From positions 124,001 through 188,000 of the forward strand of contig JAXMAF010000008.1 in NCBI GenBank assembly GCA_046350555.1: a DNA stretch of 64,000 nucleotides. Direction: 5' to 3'. A program made the translations under genes and the position numbers. Origin of the DNA: JAXMAF01 sp046350555 (GTDB lineage Bacteria > Planctomycetota > Phycisphaerae > Phycisphaerales > SM1A02). How positions within the stretch are numbered: position 1 is the stretch's first letter; the number at the start of each line of letters is the position of its first letter. Below, piece by piece: positions 18,149 through 25,993 of this stretch. Under the pieces are notes generated by a model. That model was not told the origin of the DNA. It saw only the letters and a list, made by a program, of their open reading frames with translations, and ran no database searches.

Positions 18149-18817
18149 CTACGGCCCGGCCGACGGATCGACGGCCATCTCGTCGTCCGGCGCGCCCTGC
18201 GATCGTCCGGCGGCGCCGAGCAGCATCAGGTTTCGCAGATAGACGACGAAGCCGAGCCCTTGCCCGAGGATGCCCACGATGTCGACGCGCCAACCGAAGT
18301 ACGCCAGCAGCATGATCGATCCGACGAGCGACATCCACCAGAAGATCGGTGGCACCTCGGAGCGCCCCAGGCGCTCGCTGTGCAGCCACTGGACGATCAT
18401 CCGCCCGGCGAAGACGAGCTGGCCCACCAGCCCCATCGCGACCCACGCGATCCCCGCCGGCGTCGAGATGTTGAAGAGCGCCGAGAGCCAGCCATGGCCG
18501 CGCTGCTGCGCGAAGAGCTGCTCCGCCAGCTCGTCCGGCGTCAGCGTGCTGGGCGTGCCGCCGGGCCCGAGGACGACGAAGTGGTAGCGTCCGTCGCCAT
18601 CGCGCACCAGCCGCGTCGCCTCGCGGGCGCCGTCGAGCGCGAGCTTCACGCGCACGCCCCGCTCGACATCGGTCGGGGCGACGGCGCGGCGATACCAGAG
18701 GGCGCCGGCGGCGCCGAGACCGACGAGCAGGACCACGAGGGCCACGATGGTCGATCGGCTCCGGCTCGTCATGCGCGTCATGCGCGTCGCGCCCATCATG
18801 CCCCTCATGCTCATCAT
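18149..18817 (-). CDS. LAB_N (lipid-A-disaccharide synthase N-terminal) membrane protein
   Basis: A 222-residue protein with a Met-rich start, an N-terminal membrane anchor (about 24-44) and, from about residue 125, the LAB_N domain. GLVGQLVFAGRMIVQWLHSE and PPIFWWMSLVGS are its typical blocks and form three membrane helices. This domain occurs fused to LpxB in some bacteria and alone beside GT2 enzymes in others. The region between the anchor and the domain (about 50-115) looks like a periplasmic domain. The start overlaps the end of the GT2 gene (ATGA, 18814-18817), which suggests that the two proteins act together. The pair probably modifies a lipid-linked sugar; function unproven. Confidence 0.82.
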   Translation of the reverse strand: MMSMRGMMGATRMTRMTSRSRSTIVALVVLLVGLGAAGALWYRRAVAPTDVERGVRVKLALDGAREATRLVRDGDGRYHFVVLGPGGTPSTLTPDELAEQLFAQQRGHGWLSALFNISTPAGIAWVAMGLVGQLVFAGRMIVQWLHSERLGRSEVPPIFWWMSLVGSIMLLAYFGWRVDIVGILGQGLGFVVYLRNLMLLGAAGRSQGAPDDEMAVDPSAGP

Positions 18818-19650
18818 GGCCGGGCCTGTTCCGTCACGCGCGCCGCGCGGGACGCGGCGGCGTCGGGCGAGACGCCTTCGTCCGCGATCGGCTGGGCGGG
18901 GGATCCGTCGAGCGGCGTCCAGCCGGTCGGGCGCCGCCGCGAGCGCATCCAGCGCACCGCGAAGCAGTCGACCAATCCTGGAATCGCCCGGTTCCAGATG
19001 CCGTACTTGGCCGCTCCCCGCGTTCGGGGACGATGCCTCACCGGCGTCTCGATCACCGTGAATCCAAGCTGTCGCGCCATCACGGGAATGAAGCGATGCA
19101 TGCCGCGGAACTGGAGCGGGATGGCCAGGGCCGCTTCGCGGGTGAGCACGCGCAGCGAGCAGCCGGTGTCGCGGATCGTGTCGCCGAGGATCAGGCGGCG
19201 GAACGTGCGGCCCACGACGGAGCTGGCGCGTCGGACGAGCGTGTCGCGCCGGTTGGCCGAGCGATCGCCCTGCACGACGTCGGCGCGGGACGAGCCCATG
19301 AGCGCCAGCATGCGCGGGATGTCGGCCGGATCGTTCTGGAGGTCGGCGTCGAGCACCGCGATGAGCCGGCCGCGGGACGCGCGGAAGCCGGCGTGGAACG
19401 CGGCGGACTGGCCGTTTCCGCGGCCCGGAGGCGTGTCGGCCATGGCGAGTGCGCGCAGCCTCGGCTCCTGCGGCAGGAGCGCGATCAAGCGCGCCCCCGT
19501 CGCGTCGGTCGACCCGTCGTCGACGATCACGATCTCGTACTCGATGCCGAGCGGATCGAGCGCCTGCACGATCTCGCGCACGAGCGGAACGACATTGTCT
19601 TGCTCGTTGTGGGCGGGCGCCACCACGGAGAGCTCGACAGCGGCGGACAT
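18814..19650 (-). CDS. DPM1/ArnC-type family 2 glycosyltransferase
   Basis: A 278-residue GT2 enzyme without clear membrane helices. SVVAPAHNE opens the fold, VDDGSTD (residues 43-49) binds nucleotide sugar, and DADLQNDP (101-108) contains the catalytic D-x-D. This matches polyprenyl-phosphate mannosyl/glucosyl transferases (DPM1, ArnC N-terminal part). ATG 19650 is chosen because the conserved fold begins six residues later; the open frame further upstream is unrelated. It is the first gene of a leftward run and is coupled to a LAB_N protein. The likely product is a polyprenyl-phosphate sugar used for envelope glycan synthesis. The gene is divergent from the ferredoxin gene, with about 94 bases between the starts. 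Confidence 0.85.
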   Translation of the reverse strand: MSAAVELSVVAPAHNEQDNVVPLVREIVQALDPLGIEYEIVIVDDGSTDATGARLIALLPQEPRLRALAMADTPPGRGNGQSAAFHAGFRASRGRLIAVLDADLQNDPADIPRMLALMGSSRADVVQGDRSANRRDTLVRRASSVVGRTFRRLILGDTIRDTGCSLRVLTREAALAIPLQFRGMHRFIPVMARQLGFTVIETPVRHRPRTRGAAKYGIWNRAIPGLVDCFAVRWMRSRRRPTGWTPLDGSPAQPIADEGVSPDAAASRAARVTEQARP

Positions 19651-19744
19651 CACCGCACGATGGTAGCGAAACGCGTGCGCGTGCGCCCGCCGGACGCCCG
19701 GGCGTATCATCGCGCCGTTCGTCCCGACACCTCGTTCCCGACCC

Positions 19745-20146
19745 ATGCACCTCCGCCGCTCAGACGATCACGTTCACGGTCCGCCCGTCGTCCCCATCAC
19801 CTTCCATCTCGAGGATCCGGAAGGGCTCACCAGCACGGACCAGAAGGAGTGGAGCGTCAAGGGTGGCGAAGGCGAGTCGCTCCTTGAGGTGGCGATGGAC
19901 AACGGCATCAACATCGAGCACGCCTGCGGTGGCGTCTGCGCGTGCTCGACGTGTCACGTCTACGTCGAGCAGGGCATGGAGCAGCTTTCCGAGGCGAGCG
20001 AGGCCGAGGAGGACCGCGTGGAGGAGGCGCCGGGCCTTCAGCGCAACAGCCGGCTCTGCTGCCAGGCGATCATCTCGGGCAAGGGGCCGATCGTCGTTCG
20101 TGTTCCATCGTGGAACCGAAACGCGGTCAAGGAGGTCCCGCACTGA
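19745..20146 (+). CDS. fdx: [2Fe-2S] ferredoxin, adrenodoxin/Isc type
   Basis: A 133-residue ferredoxin with cluster ligands in EHACGGVCACSTCHV (C-x5-C-x2-C) and a fourth Cys in SRLCCQA. ESLLEVAMDNGINIEHACGG is like Isc/adrenodoxin ferredoxins, as is the acidic stretch EASEAEEDRVEEAPGL, which marks the helix that contacts redox partners. It is slightly longer at the N-terminus than typical (about 20 extra residues); an internal start is not obvious. An electron-transfer role in Fe-S cluster assembly is supported by iscX 47 bases downstream. No iscS, iscU or hscA is visible in the window. Confidence 0.92.
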   Translation: MHLRRSDDHVHGPPVVPITFHLEDPEGLTSTDQKEWSVKGGEGESLLEVAMDNGINIEHACGGVCACSTCHVYVEQGMEQLSEASEAEEDRVEEAPGLQRNSRLCCQAIISGKGPIVVRVPSWNRNAVKEVPH

Positions 20147-20193
20147 GCACCTCGGTCGAGTTCACCGGCGCACGACGAGCGATCCTTCGGACC

Positions 20194-20427
20194 ATGCCCT
20201 ACGAGTCGAACGAGAGGACGGACGCGTTTCACTGGCTCGACGTCGATCGCATCGCGGAGGCGCTCGACGACGCGCATCCGGAGGTCGACCCGCTCGCCGT
20301 CGCCTTCCCGCGGCTGCGCGAGCTCGTCTTGGGCTTGAGGGGCTTCCACGAGCTTCCCGGCCATCCCGTCAACGAGCGCATCCTCGAGGCGATCCAGCAG
20401 GCGTGGCTCGACGAACGGGAGCCGTAG
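20194..20427 (+). CDS. iscX: IscX (YfhJ) Fe-S assembly protein
   Basis: A 77-residue acidic protein that matches IscX along its whole length: FHWLDVDRIAEALDD near the start, the D-P-L-A-V-F region in the middle, and the C-terminal NERILEAIQQAWLDERE block. IscX binds IscS and iron and modulates cluster assembly. ATG 20194 gives a protein of the usual length (about 66-77). The gene follows the ferredoxin, the same order (fdx-iscX) as at the end of the E. coli isc operon, but without the rest of that operon here. Confidence 0.9.
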   Translation: MPYESNERTDAFHWLDVDRIAEALDDAHPEVDPLAVAFPRLRELVLGLRGFHELPGHPVNERILEAIQQAWLDEREP

Positions 20428-20545
20428 GCCGTTCGCGAGGCCGACTCGCGAGGCGCGTTCCCGTGCCTCCTTCGTCCGACGCCGCGTGGCGCTCCGCAGC
20501 CACTCCGTACAATCGCACCTTCCCGCGAACACCATCAGGCCATCG

Positions 20546-21670
20546 ATGACGCTCTCCGCCCCAGCCACGCCCGCGCGCCCGAACGACGCCACGACTCGCA
20601 CGCACGCCGTCCTCGTGACCGGCGCCGGCGGCGAGATGGGCCACACCCTTCTCTCCGCGCTCGCCGACCGGCACGAGCGTGGCGGCCCCGCGGTCGTGGC
20701 GCTCGACCTGCGCGAGTTGAAGCCGGAGGAGCGCCAACGCTGCCACCATTGCGTCGCCGCCGACGTGCGCTCGCCCGAACCCTTCGCGGCGCTTGCCGAG
20801 CGCTACGCGTTCGTGGAGGTCTTCCATCTTGCCGCGGTGCTCAGCAGCGGCGGGGAGCGCAACCCCGAGGCGGCGCATGCGGTCAACGTGGACGGCACGG
20901 TCAACGTGCTGCGCTTCGCCGCCGAGCAGGGACGGCGGCTCGGCCGGCGCGTGTCGGTGCTCTATCCAAGCACCATCGCGGTCTATGGCATGCCCGACCT
21001 GGCGACGAAGGACGCCGCTGCGCCGGTTCGCGAGGAGCAGTTCTGCGAGCCGATCACGATGTACGGCTGCAACAAGCTCTACGGCGAACACCTCGGACGG
21101 TACTACTCGCGCCACTACCAGATGCTCGCCGCGGAGCGGCGCGAACCCTCCATCGACTTCCGTTCGATCCGGTTTCCCGGAATCATCTCCGCGGAGACCG
21201 TTCCGACCGGAGGAACGAGCGATTTCGGCCCCGAGATGCTGCACGCGGCGGCGCAGCGGAAGGCGTACGCCTGCTTCGTGCGACCCGACAGCCGCATTCC
21301 CTTCACGACGATGCCGGAGGCGGTCGAGGCGCTGCTGGCGCTCGCAGCCGCGGACCCCAGACGGCTGACGCGGTGCGTCTACAACATCGAGAGCTTCAGC
21401 CCGAGCGCCGAGGAGATCGCCGCCGAGGTCGAGCGGGCCTTTCCCGGCTCGGCGATCACCTTCGCGCCGGACCTTCGACGGCAGGCGATCGTGGACTCGT
21501 GGCCGGCGCACCTGGACGACTCGGCGGCTCGCCGCGACTTCGGCTGGAGACCGCGACACGACCTGCGCAGCGCGTTCGAGACGTATCTTGCCCCGCGGAT
21601 CGCGGCGCGCTACGCCGGTCCCGGCGCGGACGGCGCGCCTGCACCGATGTCCGGCCCCCCGTGCGGCTGA
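20546..21670 (+). CDS. NAD-dependent SDR, L-threonine 3-dehydrogenase-like
   Basis: A 374-residue extended short-chain dehydrogenase. The glycine motif is TGAGGEMGH (an unusual GxxGxxG), and YGCNKLYGEH supplies the catalytic Tyr and Lys. RFPGIIS...GGTSDF resembles the R-Y-P-G-I-I-S...G-G-T-T-D-Y block that marks SDR-type threonine dehydrogenases, and IPFTTMPEAVEALLAL matches their substrate-binding helix. The reaction would be L-threonine to 2-amino-3-ketobutyrate, but UDP-sugar epimerase activity cannot be excluded. ATG 20546 is preferred over GTG 20486 because the extra residues are unrelated. The N-terminus has about 20 unstructured residues before the Rossmann fold. No KBL partner gene is adjacent. 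Confidence 0.75.
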   Translation: MTLSAPATPARPNDATTRTHAVLVTGAGGEMGHTLLSALADRHERGGPAVVALDLRELKPEERQRCHHCVAADVRSPEPFAALAERYAFVEVFHLAAVLSSGGERNPEAAHAVNVDGTVNVLRFAAEQGRRLGRRVSVLYPSTIAVYGMPDLATKDAAAPVREEQFCEPITMYGCNKLYGEHLGRYYSRHYQMLAAERREPSIDFRSIRFPGIISAETVPTGGTSDFGPEMLHAAAQRKAYACFVRPDSRIPFTTMPEAVEALLALAAADPRRLTRCVYNIESFSPSAEEIAAEVERAFPGSAITFAPDLRRQAIVDSWPAHLDDSAARRDFGWRPRHDLRSAFETYLAPRIAARYAGPGADGAPAPMSGPPCG

Positions 21671-21676
21671 TGCGGC

Positions 21677-23023
21677 GTGGATCGCGTGCCGCCGCGAGCG
21701 TCCGCGGGGCCCGACGCGTGCAGGCGATCGGCGACGTGCCTCGACGCCACGACGGTGGGGAGCCTTCACGAAGTGCCAGAATCGGACCACCACGACGACC
21801 GGCCCGCCTCGATCCCGACGGTGGCGCGCCCCGACACGGCGCCGCGGATCGAGGCGCGGTCGCTTGGCGCGCCTCCGGTGGACGCCCGGCCGTACGCGGC
21901 CAGCCGCGATCAAGGCGCTGGCGATGAAGGGCGGTCGGACGATGCCGCGGCGTCGCCATCCGCCCACGGCGATCAGATTCCCTGCCGCAAGTGTGGAGCG
22001 ATGCTCGCGTATGCGCCGGGCACGCGCACCCTGGTCTGCGAGCACTGTGGCGGCGAGACGCCCATCGACGGCGACTCGCCGCCCGTGCTCGAACAGGACT
22101 ACGCGGCCGCGCTCGAGGAGCTCGCCAGCGCCCACGAGCAGTTGACCGTTCGCTCGATGACCTGCCGTTCCTGCGGCGCCACCACGCAGCTTCTCCCGGA
22201 GGTGGCCGCCGCGAACTGTCCGTACTGCGGGAGCCACTTCAACGTCACCGCCGAGACGAAGCGGGTGATCAAGCCGCACGCGGTGCTGCCCTTCGCGGTG
22301 GCGCGCACCACCGTCGAGAAGGCGTTCCGCGACTGGATCGGCTCGCTCTGGTTCGCGCCCAACGCCCTGCGCCGCGAGGCCGAGAAGGATCGGCTGGTCG
22401 ACGGCCTCTACCTTCCGCACTGGACCTACGACGCGTCGACCACGACCGCGTACCAGGGGTGGCGCGGCGACCATTACACGGTGACCGTGGGGAGCGGAAG
22501 CAACCAGCGCACCGAGGTGCGGACCCGATGGAGGCCGGCCTCGGGAACCGTTCGTCGACGCTTCGACGACGTGCTCGTCTCGGCGAGCACCTCCGGGCTC
22601 ACGGAGCTCGCCGAGGCACTGGGCGGGTGGGACCTCGCCAACCTCGTGGCCTACGACGATCGCTTCGTCGCCGGCTTCCTCGCCGAGGCGTACCGCGTCG
22701 ACCTGGCCGGCGGCTTCGATCGTGCGAAGGCGATCATGGCGGAAGTGATCGACGGCGACGTTCGCGCCGACATCGGCGGCGACGCCCAGCGCATCGATTC
22801 GCGCCGCACCGGCTATGAACAGGTCACCTTCAAGCACGTGCTGCTGCCGCTCTGGGTGGGCTCGTTCAGGTACCGCAGTCGCGCCTATCGCTTCCTGGTG
22901 AACGGCAGGTCGGGTCGCGTCGCGGGCGAGCGTCCGTGGAGCTGGATCAAGATCACGCTGGCGTGCCTCGCCGGCGCCGCGTTGATCGCCCTGATCGTCG
23001 CGATCGCGGGTTCGCAGCGCTGA
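21677..23023 (+). CDS. Zinc-ribbon protein with C-terminal membrane anchor
   Basis: A protein of up to 448 residues. About 90 low-complexity residues come first, then three zinc-ribbon knuckle pairs: CRKCGAM / CEHCGG, CRSCGA and CPYCGS. A conserved alpha/beta region with LPHWTYDA follows, and one hydrophobic helix lies near the C-terminus (about 425-445). Similar proteins are often mislabelled primosomal protein N' or TFIIB-like; no helicase motifs are present, so that name should not be used. The start is uncertain: GTG 21677 is the longest form, and GTG 21773 is a good alternative with a GGGGAG sequence upstream. The anchor suggests a cytoplasmic Zn domain tethered to the membrane. Function unknown. 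Confidence 0.75.
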   Translation: MDRVPPRASAGPDACRRSATCLDATTVGSLHEVPESDHHDDRPASIPTVARPDTAPRIEARSLGAPPVDARPYAASRDQGAGDEGRSDDAAASPSAHGDQIPCRKCGAMLAYAPGTRTLVCEHCGGETPIDGDSPPVLEQDYAAALEELASAHEQLTVRSMTCRSCGATTQLLPEVAAANCPYCGSHFNVTAETKRVIKPHAVLPFAVARTTVEKAFRDWIGSLWFAPNALRREAEKDRLVDGLYLPHWTYDASTTTAYQGWRGDHYTVTVGSGSNQRTEVRTRWRPASGTVRRRFDDVLVSASTSGLTELAEALGGWDLANLVAYDDRFVAGFLAEAYRVDLAGGFDRAKAIMAEVIDGDVRADIGGDAQRIDSRRTGYEQVTFKHVLLPLWVGSFRYRSRAYRFLVNGRSGRVAGERPWSWIKITLACLAGAALIALIVAIAGSQR

Positions 23024-23135
23024 CGAGCCCGTCCAGCGCAGGCTCGGCGCACGCGTCGCGTCGGGGCGGTCGTCCATGCCCTCGGCGCCGGAGCGAGCGT
23101 GCGGCGAGGCCGGCCACGGCGCGATCAGAAGAGCG

Positions 23136-24530
23136 CTAGGCGACGAACTCTTGCGTCCACTGGGGAAGGAACGGTTCGCGCGTGCCGGCCGCGCGCAGCG
23201 CTGCGGCCAGCGCCCGGCGCGGCCCCTCCTCGCCGTGGTTCACGAAGACCATGGGCCGATCGTCGCACAGCCCTTCGGCCCATCCGAGCAGCTCGCCCTT
23301 CCCGGCGTGTGCCGAGAGTCCGTTGAGCGTGTGGATCGACGCCCGGATCTCGATCGGGTCGCCGAAGATCTCGACCCGTCTCGCGCCTTCGACGAGCCGC
23401 CGCCCCAGCGTGCCCTCGCCCTGGTAGCCGACGATGACCACGTGCGTGCTCGGCCGACCGAGGTTGTGGCGCAGGTGGTGGAGGATGCGTCCTCCGGTGC
23501 ACATGCCGCTGGTGGAGATGATCACCATCGGACCTTCCATGTCGTTGAGCTCGCGGGACTGCTCGGCGTCGCGGATCGGGCGCACGTCGGGGAGCGTGAT
23601 GAGCCTTCCGCCCGCGGCGAGGCGTCGGCGCGTCGTCTCGTCGACGAGCTCGTCGAGCCAGCGCCGATGGATCTCCGTCGCGTCGACCGCCATGGGGCTG
23701 TCGATGATCACGGGAATGGCCGTCCTCGCGAAAAGTGCACAGTCTCGGACAGGGAGTAGAGGATCGTCTGCGTGCGGCCGATGGCGAACGCCGGAATGAG
23801 GATCTTGCCGTTCGTCGCCACGGCCTGCTCGACGATGTCGCCGAACTGCCGGGCCGTTTCCGCGGCCTGGCGATGGTCGCGGTCGCCGTAGGTCGACTCG
23901 GATGACGAGGATGTCCGCAATGCCGGCGTCACGGACGGGCGATGGGTGCCGCCGCGCCTCGATATCCCCCGAGAAGACGAGCGTCTTCTCGCCGCCGCCG
24001 TCGCGCATCGGCGTACTTGCTCCACGCATGCCGAGCCGATGATGCGCGCAAGCGCACCATCCGCATGGATACGCCGTCGGCGATCGACCGCTCCGCCCCG
24101 AACTCGACTGAACCAGCTCGGGCGATCGCACGCTCCGCTCCTCGGGAAGATAGAGCGGACGGGCGTTCGGCTCGCCTTGGCGGCGATGGCGGTTGAACTC
24201 GCCGCATCGGCGACCTGATTCCGGCGCTGTCGCGAAGCACGAGCGGGCGCGAGGTCCTCCGTCGGGGGCGAGCAGAAGATGGAGGCATCGAGTCCCCAGC
24301 GTCCAAGCAACGGCAGCCGCCCGCAATGGTCGAGGTGCGCATGGGTCAGCACGATCGCGTCGAGTTCGCCGCGCCGCACAAGCTGCGCAAGCGCCTCGCT
24401 CTCGTTGCGCCGTTCGATCTCCTCCGAGCCCTGATGAAGCGCCGAAGTCGACGAGCACTCATGCCGACGCGGTCTCGAGAAGCGTCGCCGAACCGGTGAC
24501 TTCGCCCGCCGCCGAGAAAGGTGAGTCCAT
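23136..24530 (-). pseudogene. MBL-fold/beta-CASP/RMMBL nuclease-like gene, multiply frameshifted
   Basis: Reading leftward from ATG 24530 gives EVTGSATLLET, then LVDFG, HAHLDHCGRLPLL (the HxHxDH metal site), later AFAIGRTQTILYSL and SPMAVDATEIHRRW (beta-CASP), ISTSGMCTGGRILHHL and finally GLSAHAGKGELLGW with VFVNHGEE (RMMBL). These blocks lie in three different frames, so at least five indels separate them. From 23136 to about 23700 the frame is intact. A complete relative is about 460 residues, which fits this span. The family includes RNA-processing nucleases such as RNase J and CPSF-like enzymes. The motifs are well preserved, so the breaks may be consensus errors; they continue into the unrelated divergent gene next to it. 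Confidence 0.75.
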
Positions 24531-24650
24531 GGAGCCGCGAAGGCTACCGAGGAATCCGCCGAGTCCGCTCGACATCGTCGCCGGGATGCCAACACGGGGT
24601 CATGGTCCACTCGGAGAGCGAGCATTCGGGCGCCCGGCGACGACGTCGGG

Positions 24651-25260
24651 GGATGGTTTTGGACACGACTACCGCGCGGCGGACGATCTGACGATCCCAT
24701 GCGGCTCGTGACGCTGGCCACGGTCACGCCGAGGGCACGCCCTGCGTTTCGCCTCATGGTGTTGCGCGGAGTCGAACGGGATCCTGCGAGGGTCTGTTCC
24801 ACACGCACGCCAGCGACGCGAAGGTGATCGATCTCTCGACGCAGCCGGCGCGCAGGTGGTCGCGTACGACGCGTCGGCGCGCGCAACTGCGCATCAGCGG
24901 CCTCGCGACGGTCCATCGGCTCGACACGATCGCCCGCATGCACTTCGAGCAGGGATCGATGCTCGCCACGCGACTGGCGTCCATCCTTGGCGAAGGGGTC
25001 CTCGACGAGGCCAAGTCGTCCGAAACGGCCAATGGGCGTTCGAGACGGAGCGGCACTCCGCTTCGGAGTCTGGACCGCCAGACATCCTCTGGCCGACCGC
25101 CGGTCCCAAGCTCATCGAGGCGACGACACGACGGGCCTGGCGCGAGTTCGCGGCGATCGAGATCTCGGTGGGCCTGGTGGAGATCGTGATTGGGCTCCCC
25201 GGCGGCAGCCGCCGGGCGACGCTGCGAGCGGCCGATGGTTGGCGCGGCGGGCTGACCTGA
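24651..25260 (+). pseudogene. Pyridoxamine 5'-phosphate oxidase-like gene, frameshifted
   Basis: No single open frame spans it, but the frames together read like a PNPOx-family FMN protein. GHDYRAADDL is followed by RLVTLATVTP, FRLMVLRGVERD, GLFHTHASDAKVIDLSTQ, VVAYDAS, AQLRISGLATVHR, FEQGSMLATRLASILG and a C-terminal GGSRRATLRAADGWRGG. These match, in order, the FMN-binding barrel and dimer region of pyridoxamine phosphate oxidase relatives. At least four indels separate the pieces; the left end is approximate. It diverges from the frameshifted MBL gene. It ends five bases before a palindromic miniature element. Intact relatives oxidise PNP/PMP or act as general flavin reductases; none can be assigned. 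Confidence 0.6.
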
Positions 25261-25265
25261 GCGCA

Positions 25266-25427
25266 AGTGTCCCGAGTCAGAAATTCACGTCATATGTCCG
25301 GCCCTGATTTCGCCTGGCGGCGTCGTCGAGACTCCGCCTATCGCTGCGGATAGGCCGTTCGTCTCGACTCCTTGCCAGACAAAATCATGTCGCGCCCATA
25401 TGCCGCGAATTTCTGACTCGGGACACT
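25266..25427 (+). mobile_element. 162-bp palindromic miniature element, copy A
   Basis: The ends are a perfect 20-bp inverted repeat, AGTGTCCCGAGTCAGAAATT at 25266-25285 and its complement at 25408-25427. The two halves continue to pair imperfectly over about 78 bases each, up to a central hairpin CCTATC-GCTGCG-GATAGG. The whole unit is therefore one long near-palindrome without a reading frame. An inverted copy with about five differences lies at 32491-32650. No clear target duplication is seen next to this copy. This looks like a non-autonomous MITE; the transposase that would mobilise it is not recognisable here. Confidence 0.8.
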
Positions 25428-25483
25428 CGGCGCACGCCAACGCGATCACGCGAACCGTGAAGGCGCGACGTCGCTGGTTTCGA

Positions 25484-25993
25484 TCACGGAAGCAGCCGGT
25501 CGGCCACGTACTCGGTGACGACGTAGAGCGCCATGAACGACTTGAACTCGTCCGAGTCCTCGATGCCGAGCTGCCAGAGCCACTCGTCGAAGGGGATCGG
25601 GTCCACGTCGGCCTGTGCGCCGAGGATCGCCCAGTTCAGGTAGACCTCCTTGAACTGGATGTAGACGGCCGGCGGAAACTGGTCCACGATGGCCATCTCG
25701 CGGATCAATCCGACCGCGGCGCGGCGCGCCCGGTAGACATCCCGCGGCGATGGATCCTTTGTTCCGCCACCGACTGGCTGGTTGCCCGTCCCGTTGCCCG
25801 CCGTCGATCCGTGGTCGCCGCCACCGTGTCCACCGTCTGGCGGGTCGGCGGGCGAAGTCGGCGGAGTGGATCCGGCCCCTACGCCGATCGCTCCGAGGCC
25901 AACCACCCCGGCGGTCATCACCGCGATGGCCATCGCCATGCCGCGTTGACGCAGACTCGGGAAGGCGGTCAAGGAATGACGGACGATGTTCAC
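25484..25993 (-). CDS. Small secreted or membrane-anchored protein coupled to XRE-TPR regulator
   Basis: A 169-residue protein of unknown function. Residues 1-15 are basic, 16-40 form one hydrophobic helix rich in Gly/Ala/Val, and a Pro/Gly/Asp/Thr-rich linker follows (about 42-75). A compact C-terminal domain begins near DPSPRDVYRARRAAVG and ends after FMALYVVTEYVADRLLP. It contains aromatic and acidic residues but no Cys. The GTG at 25993 is fixed by its 4-base overlap (GTGA) with the regulator stop. The helix could be a signal peptide or a non-cleaved anchor. An HTH-TPR receptor translationally coupled to an exported protein recalls peptide-pheromone (RRNPP) pairs, but this product is much larger than known propeptides. 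I recognise no family. Confidence 0.7.
   Translation of the reverse strand: MNIVRHSLTAFPSLRQRGMAMAIAVMTAGVVGLGAIGVGAGSTPPTSPADPPDGGHGGGDHGSTAGNGTGNQPVGGGTKDPSPRDVYRARRAAVGLIREMAIVDQFPPAVYIQFKEVYLNWAILGAQADVDPIPFDEWLWQLGIEDSDEFKSFMALYVVTEYVADRLLP

Noticed and set aside
21677..23023. Primosomal protein N' (PriA) for the zinc-ribbon protein
   Set aside because: There is no Walker A or DEXH motif; only the Cys knuckles resemble PriA.
24530..25266. A leftward gene in the region between the MBL gene and the palindromic element
   Set aside because: The open frame has no recognisable motif, while the plus-strand frames together give a PNPOx-like protein in correct order.
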